Origin: a virus
Strand: one strand, 5' to 3'
DNA length: 64,000 nt
IMG/VR virus record: IMGVR_UViG_3300030118_004474
Location: 24,182-88,181 of that record
Part shown: piece by piece, positions 54,943 to 64,000 of the stretch
Layout: each line of letters begins with the position of its first letter
Position numbering within the stretch: position 1 is the first letter of the stretch
The notes under the pieces: generated by a model
What the model saw: only the letters and a program-made list of their open reading frames with translations
The model's database searches: none
What the model was told of the DNA's origin: nothing
Position numbers and translations under genes: made by a program

Positions 54943-57192
54943 ATGGTTAATTCAGATATTTGGATGGGAAGCGGAGCGACGGTATCAATGATACCCGAAA
55001 AAGACATTTATTTGGGAACATTTGCTAGTATTGCTAGTTCAAGTTCTGCGGGTGCTATTGGTTCAGTTAGTATTACTACGGCTGGAACTCAACACACCTC
55101 GGCTATGACTGTTATCACAAATGCTGAAATTATTGCTGGACAACCTGCAAGTGGAACGGGTGGTGAATTGCTTCTCACTTTAAGCGCACACTCTACTGAT
55201 TTTACCTTCGTTACAAATGATGGCTCAAAGTATGAAAACGGAAGTGGTGCTGATGGAAGCATTCGTGTTTTTGCTGACAATGGCGACGGAACCGCTACTT
55301 CTATTGATGTTGTTTTTGCCGACGATTCGGCTTCTGCCCCTTCCCTTGGTGGAAATGTCACGCTAACCGTTGATATTGCCGAGGATGCAGAAGGAGAAGA
55401 AATCGCAGAAGCGGTTAGAATTGCTTTGAATGATTCAGGGGAAGCCATTACTGCTACCCGAAGTGGAGCCGTTTTGACTGTTTTAAATTCAAATGGGGGA
55501 TTCGTAAGTATTTCTACCGAAACAACAAACGGTGGAGTTTCTCTTTCAAATACTCTTGGTGGTGCTATTACAAACGCAACTGTTATTAGTGGAGGAAGTG
55601 GCTTTGACCTCAGCGCAGGAGGAAATATTACCATTACTACTGGTGGAACTGATGGTGTTATCACCGTGGCTTTAGCCTCTTCTTCTACTAACCAAACGAT
55701 TATTACTCCTAATTCTACATTTACTACGAATTTTAATTTGGTTCCAAATTTATATCGTGGTTGTTTTTTAAGTATTAAACTTGATTCGGATAACTCCCTT
55801 CAAGACAGAGTTTTAATTCAATCTAACACGGCAACCACTCTAACCGTTAATGATTCGTTGCTATCTGCTATTACCGGAACACCCGGTAATTATTACGGCG
55901 TTATTGAAGGCTTTGGTGCGCCTGTTCCTGCATTTAAGAATGGTTCTTCTAACCCCCGATTGCTTTCAGATACTTGGCTTGGTCTTGTAACGGCTATAAC
56001 AATTCCTCAAACCACCGTTACAAAAACTCCTATGAATTTGCTTGCGGGTGGAACTAGAAATCATATTTATCAATATGCTGGTATTGAAAGAACCACGGGC
56101 GGTAATCTTACTATGGATGCTAATGCTTTTTGGCCTCTTTATTACGCATTGGGGAGAATGACTTTAGATGTGGAATCAACTGCCCATACAACAGTAACGG
56201 CTGGCAATTTAAATAATTTTGCATTGACAGGTGCTAGTAATACATCTTTTATCTTTTCGGACGAAAATATTGATTCACAGGATATTTTACATCGTGTTGA
56301 TGGAACGGTTATTTGTCCTCCTCTTCCGGGCAACGCTGACACAGGCACGAATGATAAGTTTAGAACAATTAATAAAAACGATGTGGAAAATGACTTTATT
56401 ACTTACACCTTTACAGAGGAAAATGGACAAACACTACCTACTTTTGCACTAGAATACACCCTTAAAAAGGCAGACAAATCCTCTACCGTGGCTGTTGATT
56501 CAGACAAAGAGGATGTTTATACTAAAATTTATCCGGGTTGTGCCATTAATACTTTAGGCATTACAGCAGATGCAGTCGGTGGTCCAATTACAATGAATCT
56601 TGGTCTAAACCATAAAAACACTTTTATTGCACCAACCAACTACGAAACGGCTAACAACAAAACTGATGTTAGAAACTTTGTCAACTTTAGGGGTCGTGGT
56701 GGTGAAACAAGAAGTATTGCCGAGGATTCAGATGCCGACCTTGACTCTTTGATGCAACCTTTCTTTTTCTCAGATGGTACAATTTCTATCTTTGGGCAGG
56801 ACTTCTTAAAAATTGCTAATTTCACTCTTAATATTAACAATAATTTAACTGACCAACCATATATCGGCAGGTTTGATAAGAGTAGTGTAAATCACATCAC
56901 AGGACAAAGAGAATACTCTATGACCTTTACAGCCCACGTAACGGATTCAAAGGTGTTTGATGAACTACAATCACAGAAAACTACTGCACTATCTACATCT
57001 GCTGATGAGGTTATCACCTTAAGATTTACCAAAAATAATGGTGAAGAATTGACTCTTAAGTTCAAGGATTATGTGGTCAATACTGCTAATTTCCCCTACA
57101 ACGACAGGGGACCAATTCAAGTTGACTTTTCAATTCAACCCCTAACCTTAGTTGAATGCACCCATAAAACATACTGGGCGATTCAGGGATAA
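54943..57192 (+). CDS. Major tail (tube) protein candidate, 749 residues
   Basis: Beta-rich, Gly/Ser/Thr-rich (IASSSSAGAIGSVSITTAG) with C-terminal strands (VDFSIQPLTLVECTHKTYW). It lies where tail tube genes sit, just before the chaperone genes. At 749 residues it is far longer than usual (150-350), so extra surface domains, seen as long Thr/Ala/Gly beta segments, may be inserted in the N-terminal half. Confidence 0.65.
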   Translation: MVNSDIWMGSGATVSMIPEKDIYLGTFASIASSSSAGAIGSVSITTAGTQHTSAMTVITNAEIIAGQPASGTGGELLLTLSAHSTDFTFVTNDGSKYENGSGADGSIRVFADNGDGTATSIDVVFADDSASAPSLGGNVTLTVDIAEDAEGEEIAEAVRIALNDSGEAITATRSGAVLTVLNSNGGFVSISTETTNGGVSLSNTLGGAITNATVISGGSGFDLSAGGNITITTGGTDGVITVALASSSTNQTIITPNSTFTTNFNLVPNLYRGCFLSIKLDSDNSLQDRVLIQSNTATTLTVNDSLLSAITGTPGNYYGVIEGFGAPVPAFKNGSSNPRLLSDTWLGLVTAITIPQTTVTKTPMNLLAGGTRNHIYQYAGIERTTGGNLTMDANAFWPLYYALGRMTLDVESTAHTTVTAGNLNNFALTGASNTSFIFSDENIDSQDILHRVDGTVICPPLPGNADTGTNDKFRTINKNDVENDFITYTFTEENGQTLPTFALEYTLKKADKSSTVAVDSDKEDVYTKIYPGCAINTLGITADAVGGPITMNLGLNHKNTFIAPTNYETANNKTDVRNFVNFRGRGGETRSIAEDSDADLDSLMQPFFFSDGTISIFGQDFLKIANFTLNINNNLTDQPYIGRFDKSSVNHITGQREYSMTFTAHVTDSKVFDELQSQKTTALSTSADEVITLRFTKNNGEELTLKFKDYVVNTANFPYNDRGPIQVDFSIQPLTLVECTHKTYWAIQG

Positions 57193-57236
57193 GTTTAAGA
57201 CCTTTCTTTGCTTAGATTTTATTAGGAGAGATTAAC

Positions 57237-57596
57237 ATGAAGACAGTTTCAAATAAAAATAGTCTATTTGCCAGTAGTGAACCAACCCTGCATCATGTAA
57301 GGGTTGCTCCCGATTCAGAAGAATATCTGAAGGTCTGGATTAAAGAGCCAACCTTCCTTCAATTAGAGAAGGCTCAAGCCAAACTAATTAATTTGAACTC
57401 TCGCACCAATGACATTTCACTTGAAATGGACACGCTATTTAGGTATCTATGGGAAGCCTTCGTTGAGAAGACTGAACCTGCTCTTTCCACTATTGAAGTC
57501 CTACGGCTCAATCCATATGTTGGGAATCAACTTAAAGAAATCCTACCGGACCCATTTAATTATGAGGGGGATGAGGATTTAAAAGAGAATATTTAA
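57237..57596 (+). CDS. Tail assembly chaperone G-like protein, 119 residues
   Basis: Between tube and tape measure genes, as lambda G/T. GGAGAGATTAAC precedes the ATG. Near the 3' end the codons GAT TTA AAA create T TTA AAA (57578-57584), a canonical -1 slippery heptamer, with the -1 frame open to 57796. Normal termination gives the 119-residue G-type product; frameshifting gives the GT form. Confidence 0.82.
   Translation: MKTVSNKNSLFASSEPTLHHVRVAPDSEEYLKVWIKEPTFLQLEKAQAKLINLNSRTNDISLEMDTLFRYLWEAFVEKTEPALSTIEVLRLNPYVGNQLKEILPDPFNYEGDEDLKENI
57578..57584 (+). promoter_or_regulatory. -1 frameshift slippery site
   Basis: T TTA AAA in phase with the chaperone gene. After a shift, decoding continues AGA GAA TAT TTA. 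A perfect hairpin CCGATAAT/ATTATCGG with a three-base loop lies at 57618-57636, 33 bases downstream. Confidence 0.8.
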
Positions 57597-57796
57597 CTGC
57601 CCTTAGAACAGGAAAATCCGATAATCCAATTATCGGTTCAAGGATAAGTTTATATATCCTGACAAAGGAACTTAATATTAGTCCCGCCGAGGCATACCAA
57701 ATGCCTTTCTCAATGGTGAAGGACTTGCTTATTATTTATTCTATACAGAAGGAAGAGGAAGCAAAACAAATAGAGAAGGTGAAATCTAATGGCTGA
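57584..57796 (+). CDS. Tail chaperone T extension (GT product)
   Basis: Frame -1 relative to the G gene: 70 codons beginning REYLTALRTGKSDNPIIG and ending QIEKVKSNG, with no ATG in a position to explain it as a separate gene. With the G part the fusion is about 186 residues. Its stop overlaps the start of the tape measure gene, as in many phages. Confidence 0.8.
   Translation, partial: REYLTALRTGKSDNPIIGSRISLYILTKELNISPAEAYQMPFSMVKDLLIIYSIQKEEEAKQIEKVKSNG
57618..57636 (+). other. Hairpin downstream of the slip site
   Basis: CCGATAAT (57618-57625) and ATTATCGG (57629-57636) pair perfectly over eight bases. It may stimulate frameshifting, although the 33-base distance is longer than usual, or it may form a pseudoknot. 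Confidence 0.5.
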
Positions 57797-59621
57797 CCTA
57801 GAAAAAGTTCGTAAGAACTTAGAAGAAGCGTCTACTTTAATTTCCGGAATCAACCAAAACTTAGCACAGTCAAATAGATTTGCAGGAACATTTGTTGAAA
57901 CCTTTTCTGGTCTTGCAGGTATGAGAACCACGGCTGGAAGTATTTGGAGCGTTATTGATAGATTTAGCGGACAGAATTTTTATTTCTTACAAAAAAATGT
58001 AAGGGGTTTTATGGTTCTTTTTCGTTTGGCTGAAAATATAGAAAAACAAAGGGTAGAGGCCGCTGGTAATTTAAACGATTATATGAAAAAGCAGGGAGAT
58101 TTCTTGGATGGGTTTCTAAAGTCATATAAAGCAATAGATAAAGTAAATAAAAATAGTGATGAAACATTGGCTAGAACATTGGCTACTCAAGACAAAATTA
58201 ACAAATTAAAAATTAGAGAAATGGGTTTTAGTGGCTTCATTAAAGATGCTCAAGAAACCTCTCTACAAGGAATTAGAGAACAGTTAGGAATGGAAAGAGA
58301 GTTGGTTAATACACAAAAGGCTAGAGAGAACTTAAGTGCAAGAAGCACAAAAATTTTAGGCAGTAATTTTCAAACAGGATTTTTTGGGGACCCTCAAGTA
58401 GAATCAAGAATTGTTCAGTTATTGGGAATTGATGATGAAATTGCTAATTTAAGAGAAACCATGACCAAGACTCCGGGTGAAGAAGACCGGCGGCAGATTC
58501 AGGACGAAATAAATAATCGGTATATTATGAGAAAAGTTCTTGGTGAAGAACTATCAGAAATGGGTGTAAATGTAAGAACGAATAGAAGTAGAGTGACTAG
58601 AAGTATTGAACAAACTCCCACAGATTCATTTTTTAAACAGTTATCCGATAACCCGAAAGGGACAATCAAAAAATTGTTTTTGCCCAGTAAAGAACTTTTA
58701 GATTTGGTAAAAAAAGCAGCCCTTTTTGCCGTAGCCAAGAAAAACATCAATTTAATTTTTAGATTTGCTAAAATGGGGTTAAAGATTTTCGGAAAAGTTT
58801 TATTGGCTGTGGCTATGATAGGTCTATTAGTATTTGCTCTACATCAATCTGGGTTTATTGAAAATGTTAAAAATTTCCTTAATAATGAAAATGTTCAAAA
58901 AATATTAGGGTTTTACTTTGATATGGTCGTTACTTTTTTTACTGGGATTTTTAATGTGTTAAAAGGAGTGTTTGGTATTTTGATGGGGTTCTTTTCCGGC
59001 GACGGTCAAAAGGTATATGACGGTATATCAAAAATCGGAGAAGGTTTAGTGCAGATTTTAATTGGTGGTATTGCTTCCATAGGTATGACAATTGCTACGA
59101 CAGCAACAGGCATTGTTCTATTGGGTGTAAATATGATTGTTTCTGCTGTTGTGGGTTTATACGGACTTCTTAAGGAAGGTGCATCTAAAGCGGCTATGTT
59201 TGTTCCGGGTGCGGGTTTATTGTCGGGTATTGCTTTGGGTGCTAAATTTGGAGCGGCTGGGTCTGTTGGTGGTCCAATGGGCGCACTTATTGGTGGGATT
59301 GCCGGTTTAGCCATAGGAACAACTGCTTATTATTTGGGAACAGGTGTAGCCGAGGGAATAGATGGACTCGCTAATGGTGGAACTGTTGGTAAGGGAGGAT
59401 TATTTGTTGTCGGAGAAAGAGGTCCGGAAATAGTTAATCTTCCTGCTGGTTCAACAGTATTTAGCAACTCCCAGTCAAGAAATATGGGCAACACGATTAA
59501 TGTCTCCGTTAATGGAAGAGTTGGGGCTTCTGATGCAGAATTAGATGATTTGGCAAGAAAGATTGGTGAAAAAATTAATCTTGAAATGAATAGATATAAC
59601 AATGTGGGTTTTAGGGCGTGA
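57789..59621 (+). CDS. Tape measure protein
   Basis: 610 residues: helical N-terminus (LEEASTLISGINQNLAQSN), hydrophobic helices near 340-480 (KVLLAVAMIGLLVFAL; IGMTIATTATGIVLLGVNM), and the C-terminal LANGGTVGKGGLFVVGERGP with EIVNLPAGSTVF, a hallmark of tape measure proteins. It sets tail length; at 1.5 angstrom per residue about 90 nm is expected. Follows the chaperone genes. Confidence 0.88.
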   Translation: MADLEKVRKNLEEASTLISGINQNLAQSNRFAGTFVETFSGLAGMRTTAGSIWSVIDRFSGQNFYFLQKNVRGFMVLFRLAENIEKQRVEAAGNLNDYMKKQGDFLDGFLKSYKAIDKVNKNSDETLARTLATQDKINKLKIREMGFSGFIKDAQETSLQGIREQLGMERELVNTQKARENLSARSTKILGSNFQTGFFGDPQVESRIVQLLGIDDEIANLRETMTKTPGEEDRRQIQDEINNRYIMRKVLGEELSEMGVNVRTNRSRVTRSIEQTPTDSFFKQLSDNPKGTIKKLFLPSKELLDLVKKAALFAVAKKNINLIFRFAKMGLKIFGKVLLAVAMIGLLVFALHQSGFIENVKNFLNNENVQKILGFYFDMVVTFFTGIFNVLKGVFGILMGFFSGDGQKVYDGISKIGEGLVQILIGGIASIGMTIATTATGIVLLGVNMIVSAVVGLYGLLKEGASKAAMFVPGAGLLSGIALGAKFGAAGSVGGPMGALIGGIAGLAIGTTAYYLGTGVAEGIDGLANGGTVGKGGLFVVGERGPEIVNLPAGSTVFSNSQSRNMGNTINVSVNGRVGASDAELDDLARKIGEKINLEMNRYNNVGFRA

Positions 59622-59625
59622 TTAA

Positions 59626-60339
59626 ATGAGTAATTTTTCAACTGCTGGTGTTTTGGGGAACGTTGGAACAAGTGGACATGGGATTGATAGTACTGTATTT
59701 TTAGAGTTTGCTAGCGGTAATAAAGATGGAGATGCGGCCATCACAAATAGAATTATGCTTCGTTGCCAATCAATTTCTATTACCACTAATAAAAATCTCA
59801 ATGCCTTGCCTATACCATTTTCCGGTTTAGCAACTGGTGAGTCTAGAAGTTTCGTAATTGATTTAGGTATTGCTAGAAAGTCTGTTAATTTAAGTAATTG
59901 TATTATTCACGACCAGTTTGTTTCAAAAAGATACGATGACGGAACACCGATTAATAAAGCCATGACAGCCTTTGAAATTGCACAATTAATTCACTCATCA
60001 ATTGATGGTTCGTTTGCTCAACCCGACCAAAACTTAAACAAACTTGTGGTTCTTTACCCGTCAAGAGTAGGAAGGGATTATGAATATCATACTGGTGTAG
60101 ATGAAACCACACCACATGAAGACTTACCACTTATTCCCTTTACTTGGGCATCAAGAACAAAGGACCAAACAAATACATTAAATGCCTCAGATTTTCCTTC
60201 CGCTACTTCAACAAGTAGTCTACACTCTATTGATTCAATTAAAGGGTATATTGATAATTTTACTACTAATTTTGAAGCGGGTGGTATTGTGACTTGTAAT
60301 ATAAATTTCCAAGAAGCATTCAACATTTCCGTGACTTGA
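59626..60339 (+). CDS. Tail protein, 237 residues
   Basis: Beta-rich, directly after the tape measure gene, where distal tail proteins are found. Segments such as SVNLSNCIIHDQFVS and CNINFQEAFNISVT suggest a tube-like or distal tail fold. No motif proves the exact role. Confidence 0.6.
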   Translation: MSNFSTAGVLGNVGTSGHGIDSTVFLEFASGNKDGDAAITNRIMLRCQSISITTNKNLNALPIPFSGLATGESRSFVIDLGIARKSVNLSNCIIHDQFVSKRYDDGTPINKAMTAFEIAQLIHSSIDGSFAQPDQNLNKLVVLYPSRVGRDYEYHTGVDETTPHEDLPLIPFTWASRTKDQTNTLNASDFPSATSTSSLHSIDSIKGYIDNFTTNFEAGGIVTCNINFQEAFNISVT

Positions 60340-60348
60340 GGTATAAAT

Positions 60349-61383
60349 ATGAGATTATTTTCAAGAGATAGAAAATCTTTGCAGTTTCCTGCAAATTGCG
60401 ATGGATATTTACAAGTCCCATACTCTTCATCTGCTGAACAACAAGTTGGGTTATTTGGACATTCCGGTAGTTTTACCTTTGAGGCAATCATTACACCGTA
60501 TGACGTAAATGGTAATTCTTTTACCTCATTTAGTGGGACTATTAAATCATTAGGGCAGGGAGCAAAGGGACTTGACTATTTAGCAGATGCAAATAGAAAG
60601 GATGTAGAAATGGTATTATTTTACAACGCTAACATGAAAGTTGTTTTAGAAAATACAACCACCACTACAAAAAATCAACCGGCTGAATACGCTATTAAAT
60701 TTTCCTTAACGATTGGTTCAACTACAACTACTATTTCATCATCTACTGTAATTTCTTCAACAATTCTTGATGAGTCTTCACTTGACCCTACAAATTACAG
60801 ATATGATAATCACACACCTACTTTTAAAAAAATAAACACTACCGTTTCATCTGTGGGTTCTAACTCCATAGTCGTCAGCGATTCTTCTGTATTTTTTGAA
60901 GGACAGACCGTATATACGCATTTAGGAACGATAGCCGGGGTTGTGCCTGTTGGAGGAATTATTTCCGGGGGAGTTAGTTTTGTTGGAACAGGAGGTTTTA
61001 CTAATACCCCTACTGCCTCCGAGGGAGTGTGGAAAAAAATAGATAAAGACCCCCTCTATGTAAATAAAGCCCACCACATAGCAGTTTCTTATAATTCGTC
61101 CGGTGGTAGGATGAATATTTTTTATGACGGAGTATTAGTTGCGGAAGGAGTTCATGGTGTGGGGGGTAAGTTCTCTTTGGCTAGTTCTGATATTAACATA
61201 GGTCAACAATCTGATGCTTCTTCACAATCAGATAAAAGAAAAAGTCAATTTATGGGTGAAATGCACGAAATGGTTTTTTTGAATAAATATAAAGATAGGA
61301 TAGGTACAATAGAAACCCTTAATCCGTTCTTTGGTGATATTTTACTTTACTATGATTTTGAGGAGGCTAATTTAGATGGCTGA
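60349..61383 (+). CDS. Tail protein with LamG/concanavalin-like domain, 344 residues
   Basis: The last 110 residues contain HHIAVSYNSSGGRMNIFYDG and EMHEMVFLNKY, the LamG-like jelly-roll signature, often in receptor-binding tail proteins. The middle is Ser/Thr-rich and beta. It could contact a glycan on the host surface. Confidence 0.65.
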   Translation: MRLFSRDRKSLQFPANCDGYLQVPYSSSAEQQVGLFGHSGSFTFEAIITPYDVNGNSFTSFSGTIKSLGQGAKGLDYLADANRKDVEMVLFYNANMKVVLENTTTTTKNQPAEYAIKFSLTIGSTTTTISSSTVISSTILDESSLDPTNYRYDNHTPTFKKINTTVSSVGSNSIVVSDSSVFFEGQTVYTHLGTIAGVVPVGGIISGGVSFVGTGGFTNTPTASEGVWKKIDKDPLYVNKAHHIAVSYNSSGGRMNIFYDGVLVAEGVHGVGGKFSLASSDINIGQQSDASSQSDKRKSQFMGEMHEMVFLNKYKDRIGTIETLNPFFGDILLYYDFEEANLDG

Positions 61384-64000
61384 TGAAGTTTATGTTTTGA
61401 ATGAGGGAATATCTGTTTCTATTACATCAGATGGTACGGTTTCTACTCCTTCTACACCTTCTTCGGGAACACACGGTATATCTACTTCTACTAATCCGAC
61501 TGTTGTGACACCAACACCTAGTTTTTTAACAGAAAATAATTTTAGTTTCTACGAAATCTATGACGGGGATGTTAGTAGTTTTGGAGGTACAACAACCGCA
61601 GAATTAACAGCAAATAATGAACAAGAAACATCGGGTTATAGAGTTCAATTAGATACTGGTAGTGCAAGTGGTCTAACAATCAATACTAATTTTCATTATT
61701 ATGTTCTAGTATATTCTGACAGTATATTTAAACACCACTTTGCTAAATTTACAGAACAAACTCAATACGAAGGTAATATTTATAATATTGATTTCACACC
61801 AAGAATAAAAGAAAATATTCCATTAGGAACACAAGTTAAAATTTTTAAGGGTCCTGCTACATCCTCTTCTATTGCGGCCATTGGTTATGGTTTAATTAAT
61901 GACCCCGACCCTTCAAGTGGACCCAATAATACAGACGAGAGACATGATAAATATGTAAATGTAAGTAGGCCAACTTTCTTTTTTCACACAGAAAATGATA
62001 GGTTAGGTGCTAATAGAAAATACTCTTTAATTAAAAGAATTATTGGTTCCAGTTCTGCTACCTCTTTATCCGTATTTAAAACTGCTCCCCTAACATCTGA
62101 CTATATTTTAGATAAAAGTTTTTTTACACTAAATGCAACAATAGTAGATAATAATAAAATTTTAGATAACGCATCTACACCTCAATTAAGAAATACATCT
62201 AGTGGTACTGGGGCAACATATACTTTTGATAGAACAGATTTTAACGACTCTTCAAGAAATATCTACTATTCAGATAGTGGACACACTACTTACATTGGTT
62301 TTATTGATAGCCCACATAATAATCAATCAATCCCGAATTCTATAAATACGAAAACTACAAAAACTGTTACGAATAGAGGTAATGCCTTTGAGAGTAGGTT
62401 TTCGGATATTAATAAATTTATGGATAAAAAGATAAAACAAAACGAAAGAGTAGAAGTAAAAGACACTATTAAACAGCAGGGTATTTCTTACTTTCCCAAT
62501 GCTACTCTTTATGGGGTGTATAATAATCACTCCGATTCAAACAAAATACAAGTTAGTGGTTTAGAGGAGGGACAGGACTTAAATACACTTCTTTTTAATT
62601 CTTCTTCTTCAAAATACGAATTAATACTTATCGGTTCTTACTACTATCTACCCTCGGCTATTTCTAGTCCTTCGGGCGGAGGACAAATTATAACAGTAGC
62701 CAATCGTAGAGCCATTAGTAGTGCTTTATTTGAAGGCTCAACAACCGTTGTATCTATGACTGACGCAACAGCATTTAGAAAAGAATGGTCGCCCGTTGTT
62801 AATAATTTTATAACCACACACCCAATAGATACTGTTATTGAGTCGGGAACGTTAAAGAGAAATAATATTACACTTAGCGAAAATTCAGAGGCAGATGTCA
62901 ACGGATTAGAATATAATATAGGCGGCACGAACTTTGGATTTGTCATAGATGTTAGTAGAGGAGACAATGTAAATGGGTATGTTGAGTTTCAGAACTCTCC
63001 GTCTTCTTCTTATTATGCTACAACAGATTTATTTTCATCACTAAAGGGTAGATTGGCAGTAGATAAAATAATATTTCAAGGCAGAATAGAAAACATAGAA
63101 AAGAAAATTGAAAGAGGAGCGCATATAATAATAGCGTCAGGTAGGGACGATATAGGTAAATTACTATCTACTACGGTAGATAAAAACTACAAATATTTAA
63201 CTGATTATGTGTATTCAACTATTACACCACTTGCGGGAAATATTAGCGGTTCTTTTGTTGATACTAACCTACAATTTGATACTACTAGCACCTCTTCAAC
63301 AGATACAAACAAAAGTTCTGATTATCAATTAAAAGTCACGGGAATATCTAATGTTGATTTAGAATACGGAGATGTTATTTACTTAAAAATAGGAACTAGA
63401 TATGTTCCTGTTGGTGTTGTGGCGGGGCTTAATCCTGCTGGTAGTTTAACAAGCATTGATATGTTATCTGATTTATTTCTTGATTTACATACTGATTATC
63501 ATGGTTCTGGATTAGGTTCTTTTACAGCAGATGTTTATGTTGGTAAGAACTTTTTAATTGCTGGTAAATCTTCCGATATTTCTTTAAAAAATACTTCGGC
63601 CACTTCATTGTATGGTAGTCTAGATAAAGGATATAGGTTGTTAGGTTCCGGAAAATCATTAACTAGTGCTGGTGTAGAATCAACAACTAATTTTTCTACT
63701 CTTAATGGAGATGGCATAGATTTAAACAATCTTCTTATCACCCAAGGTTCCTCTAGTAGTAGGAAAGATTCTCCGATTGGATTTGAAAATGAAAATAATT
63801 TTATGAGTAGTATTTCATCAATGGAATTATTGGCTAATTCTATCAATGAAGAAACAGGTCTTGTTGATGTTGAATTGGGTTTTGTGTCTCCATTAGTTTT
63901 AGGCAGAATAGATGTTAATGATAATGTAGCAGGAGAGACATTTTATGACGATGCTTTGGGACTTTATCTAGTAAATTCTAACGGTTTAACGCGAGGAGGG
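61376..64000 (+). CDS. Baseplate or hub-like tail protein, 3' end outside window
   Basis: 875 codons open to the right edge, starting MADEVYVLNEGISVSITS. Segments IIFQGRIENIEKKIERG and AHIIIASGRDDIGKLLST resemble the hub domain of phage baseplate proteins. Long Ser/Thr-rich beta stretches precede this. The C-terminus is missing, so length and final domain are unknown. Confidence 0.7.
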   Translation, partial: MADEVYVLNEGISVSITSDGTVSTPSTPSSGTHGISTSTNPTVVTPTPSFLTENNFSFYEIYDGDVSSFGGTTTAELTANNEQETSGYRVQLDTGSASGLTINTNFHYYVLVYSDSIFKHHFAKFTEQTQYEGNIYNIDFTPRIKENIPLGTQVKIFKGPATSSSIAAIGYGLINDPDPSSGPNNTDERHDKYVNVSRPTFFFHTENDRLGANRKYSLIKRIIGSSSATSLSVFKTAPLTSDYILDKSFFTLNATIVDNNKILDNASTPQLRNTSSGTGATYTFDRTDFNDSSRNIYYSDSGHTTYIGFIDSPHNNQSIPNSINTKTTKTVTNRGNAFESRFSDINKFMDKKIKQNERVEVKDTIKQQGISYFPNATLYGVYNNHSDSNKIQVSGLEEGQDLNTLLFNSSSSKYELILIGSYYYLPSAISSPSGGGQIITVANRRAISSALFEGSTTVVSMTDATAFRKEWSPVVNNFITTHPIDTVIESGTLKRNNITLSENSEADVNGLEYNIGGTNFGFVIDVSRGDNVNGYVEFQNSPSSSYYATTDLFSSLKGRLAVDKIIFQGRIENIEKKIERGAHIIIASGRDDIGKLLSTTVDKNYKYLTDYVYSTITPLAGNISGSFVDTNLQFDTTSTSSTDTNKSSDYQLKVTGISNVDLEYGDVIYLKIGTRYVPVGVVAGLNPAGSLTSIDMLSDLFLDLHTDYHGSGLGSFTADVYVGKNFLIAGKSSDISLKNTSATSLYGSLDKGYRLLGSGKSLTSAGVESTTNFSTLNGDGIDLNNLLITQGSSSSRKDSPIGFENENNFMSSISSMELLANSINEETGLVDVELGFVSPLVLGRIDVNDNVAGETFYDDALGLYLVNSNGLTRGG

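Noticed and set aside
55089-55664. A 191-codon leftward frame opposite the tail tube candidate.
   Set aside because: Antisense of a Gly/Ser/Thr-rich gene, giving a Pro/Ser/Val-rich nonsense sequence.

Overview
The window is part of the genome of a tailed, double-stranded DNA virus of Archaea. The virus assignment rests on a near-complete head and tail assembly line: large terminase, portal, prohead protease, capsid protein, head-tail connector, tail chaperones, tape measure and baseplate-like proteins. The archaeal host is indicated by a TFB-like transcription factor (zinc ribbon plus two cyclin-like repeats), a histone-fold protein, TATA boxes about 26-32 bases upstream of several starts (some apparently leaderless), and GGTGA/GGAGG Shine-Dalgarno sequences. 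The DNA is AT-rich. Many small proteins resemble families common in marine viruses, so a planktonic marine archaeon (Poseidoniales or ammonia-oxidising Nitrososphaerota) is the likeliest host; the window alone cannot decide between these. No replicative DNA polymerase or integrase is visible, so the replication genes probably lie to the left, outside the window.

Layout. Positions 1-11240 are a tightly overlapping leftward operon. It holds mostly small proteins, many with zinc-binding cysteines or winged-helix-like folds, together with an adenosylcobalamin-dependent ribonucleotide reductase, two tRNA genes (Arg-TCT and Leu-TAA), a TFB-like factor, a histone-fold protein, and what looks like a ubiquitin-like modification set: an E1/ThiF enzyme, a JAMM protease and a 68-residue protein ending in Gly-Gly-Gln-Asn. 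Positions 11241-11608 form a divergent control region with TTCTCA repeats, possibly a replication origin. Positions 11609-15129 are rightward and regulatory in character: short genes, five copies of a palindrome ACCATATGGT paired with AATTTGTA, three tiny acidic reading frames, hairpins, oligo-T terminators and a probable structured RNA.

Positions 15130-23372 hold proteins of unknown function, ten of which begin with the same short motif (Met, Trp, then Ile/Val-Leu/Ile-Lys). Positions 23420-48225 are the packaging and head module: small membrane protein, several very large unknown proteins, terminase, a LAGLIDADG protein, portal with zinc ribbons, ATP-dependent DNA ligase, prohead protease-scaffold, capsid protein and connector. 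Positions 48235-54334 hold a second run of about thirteen small, often strongly basic proteins with the same N-terminal motif. Positions 54338-64000 encode the tail: a terminator candidate, a large tail tube candidate, a G/GT chaperone pair joined by a -1 ribosomal frameshift on T TTA AAA, tape measure, distal tail proteins and a baseplate-like protein cut by the window edge.

Working model. The leftward genes take over transcription, nucleotide supply and perhaps protein modification. The rightward genes build the particle. The N-terminal motif shared by about 23 otherwise unrelated proteins is the most striking unexplained feature: it may be a docking or packaging signal that loads a set of proteins, several DNA-binding in character, into the capsid, where the prohead protease could act on it. 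This is a hypothesis from sequence alone.
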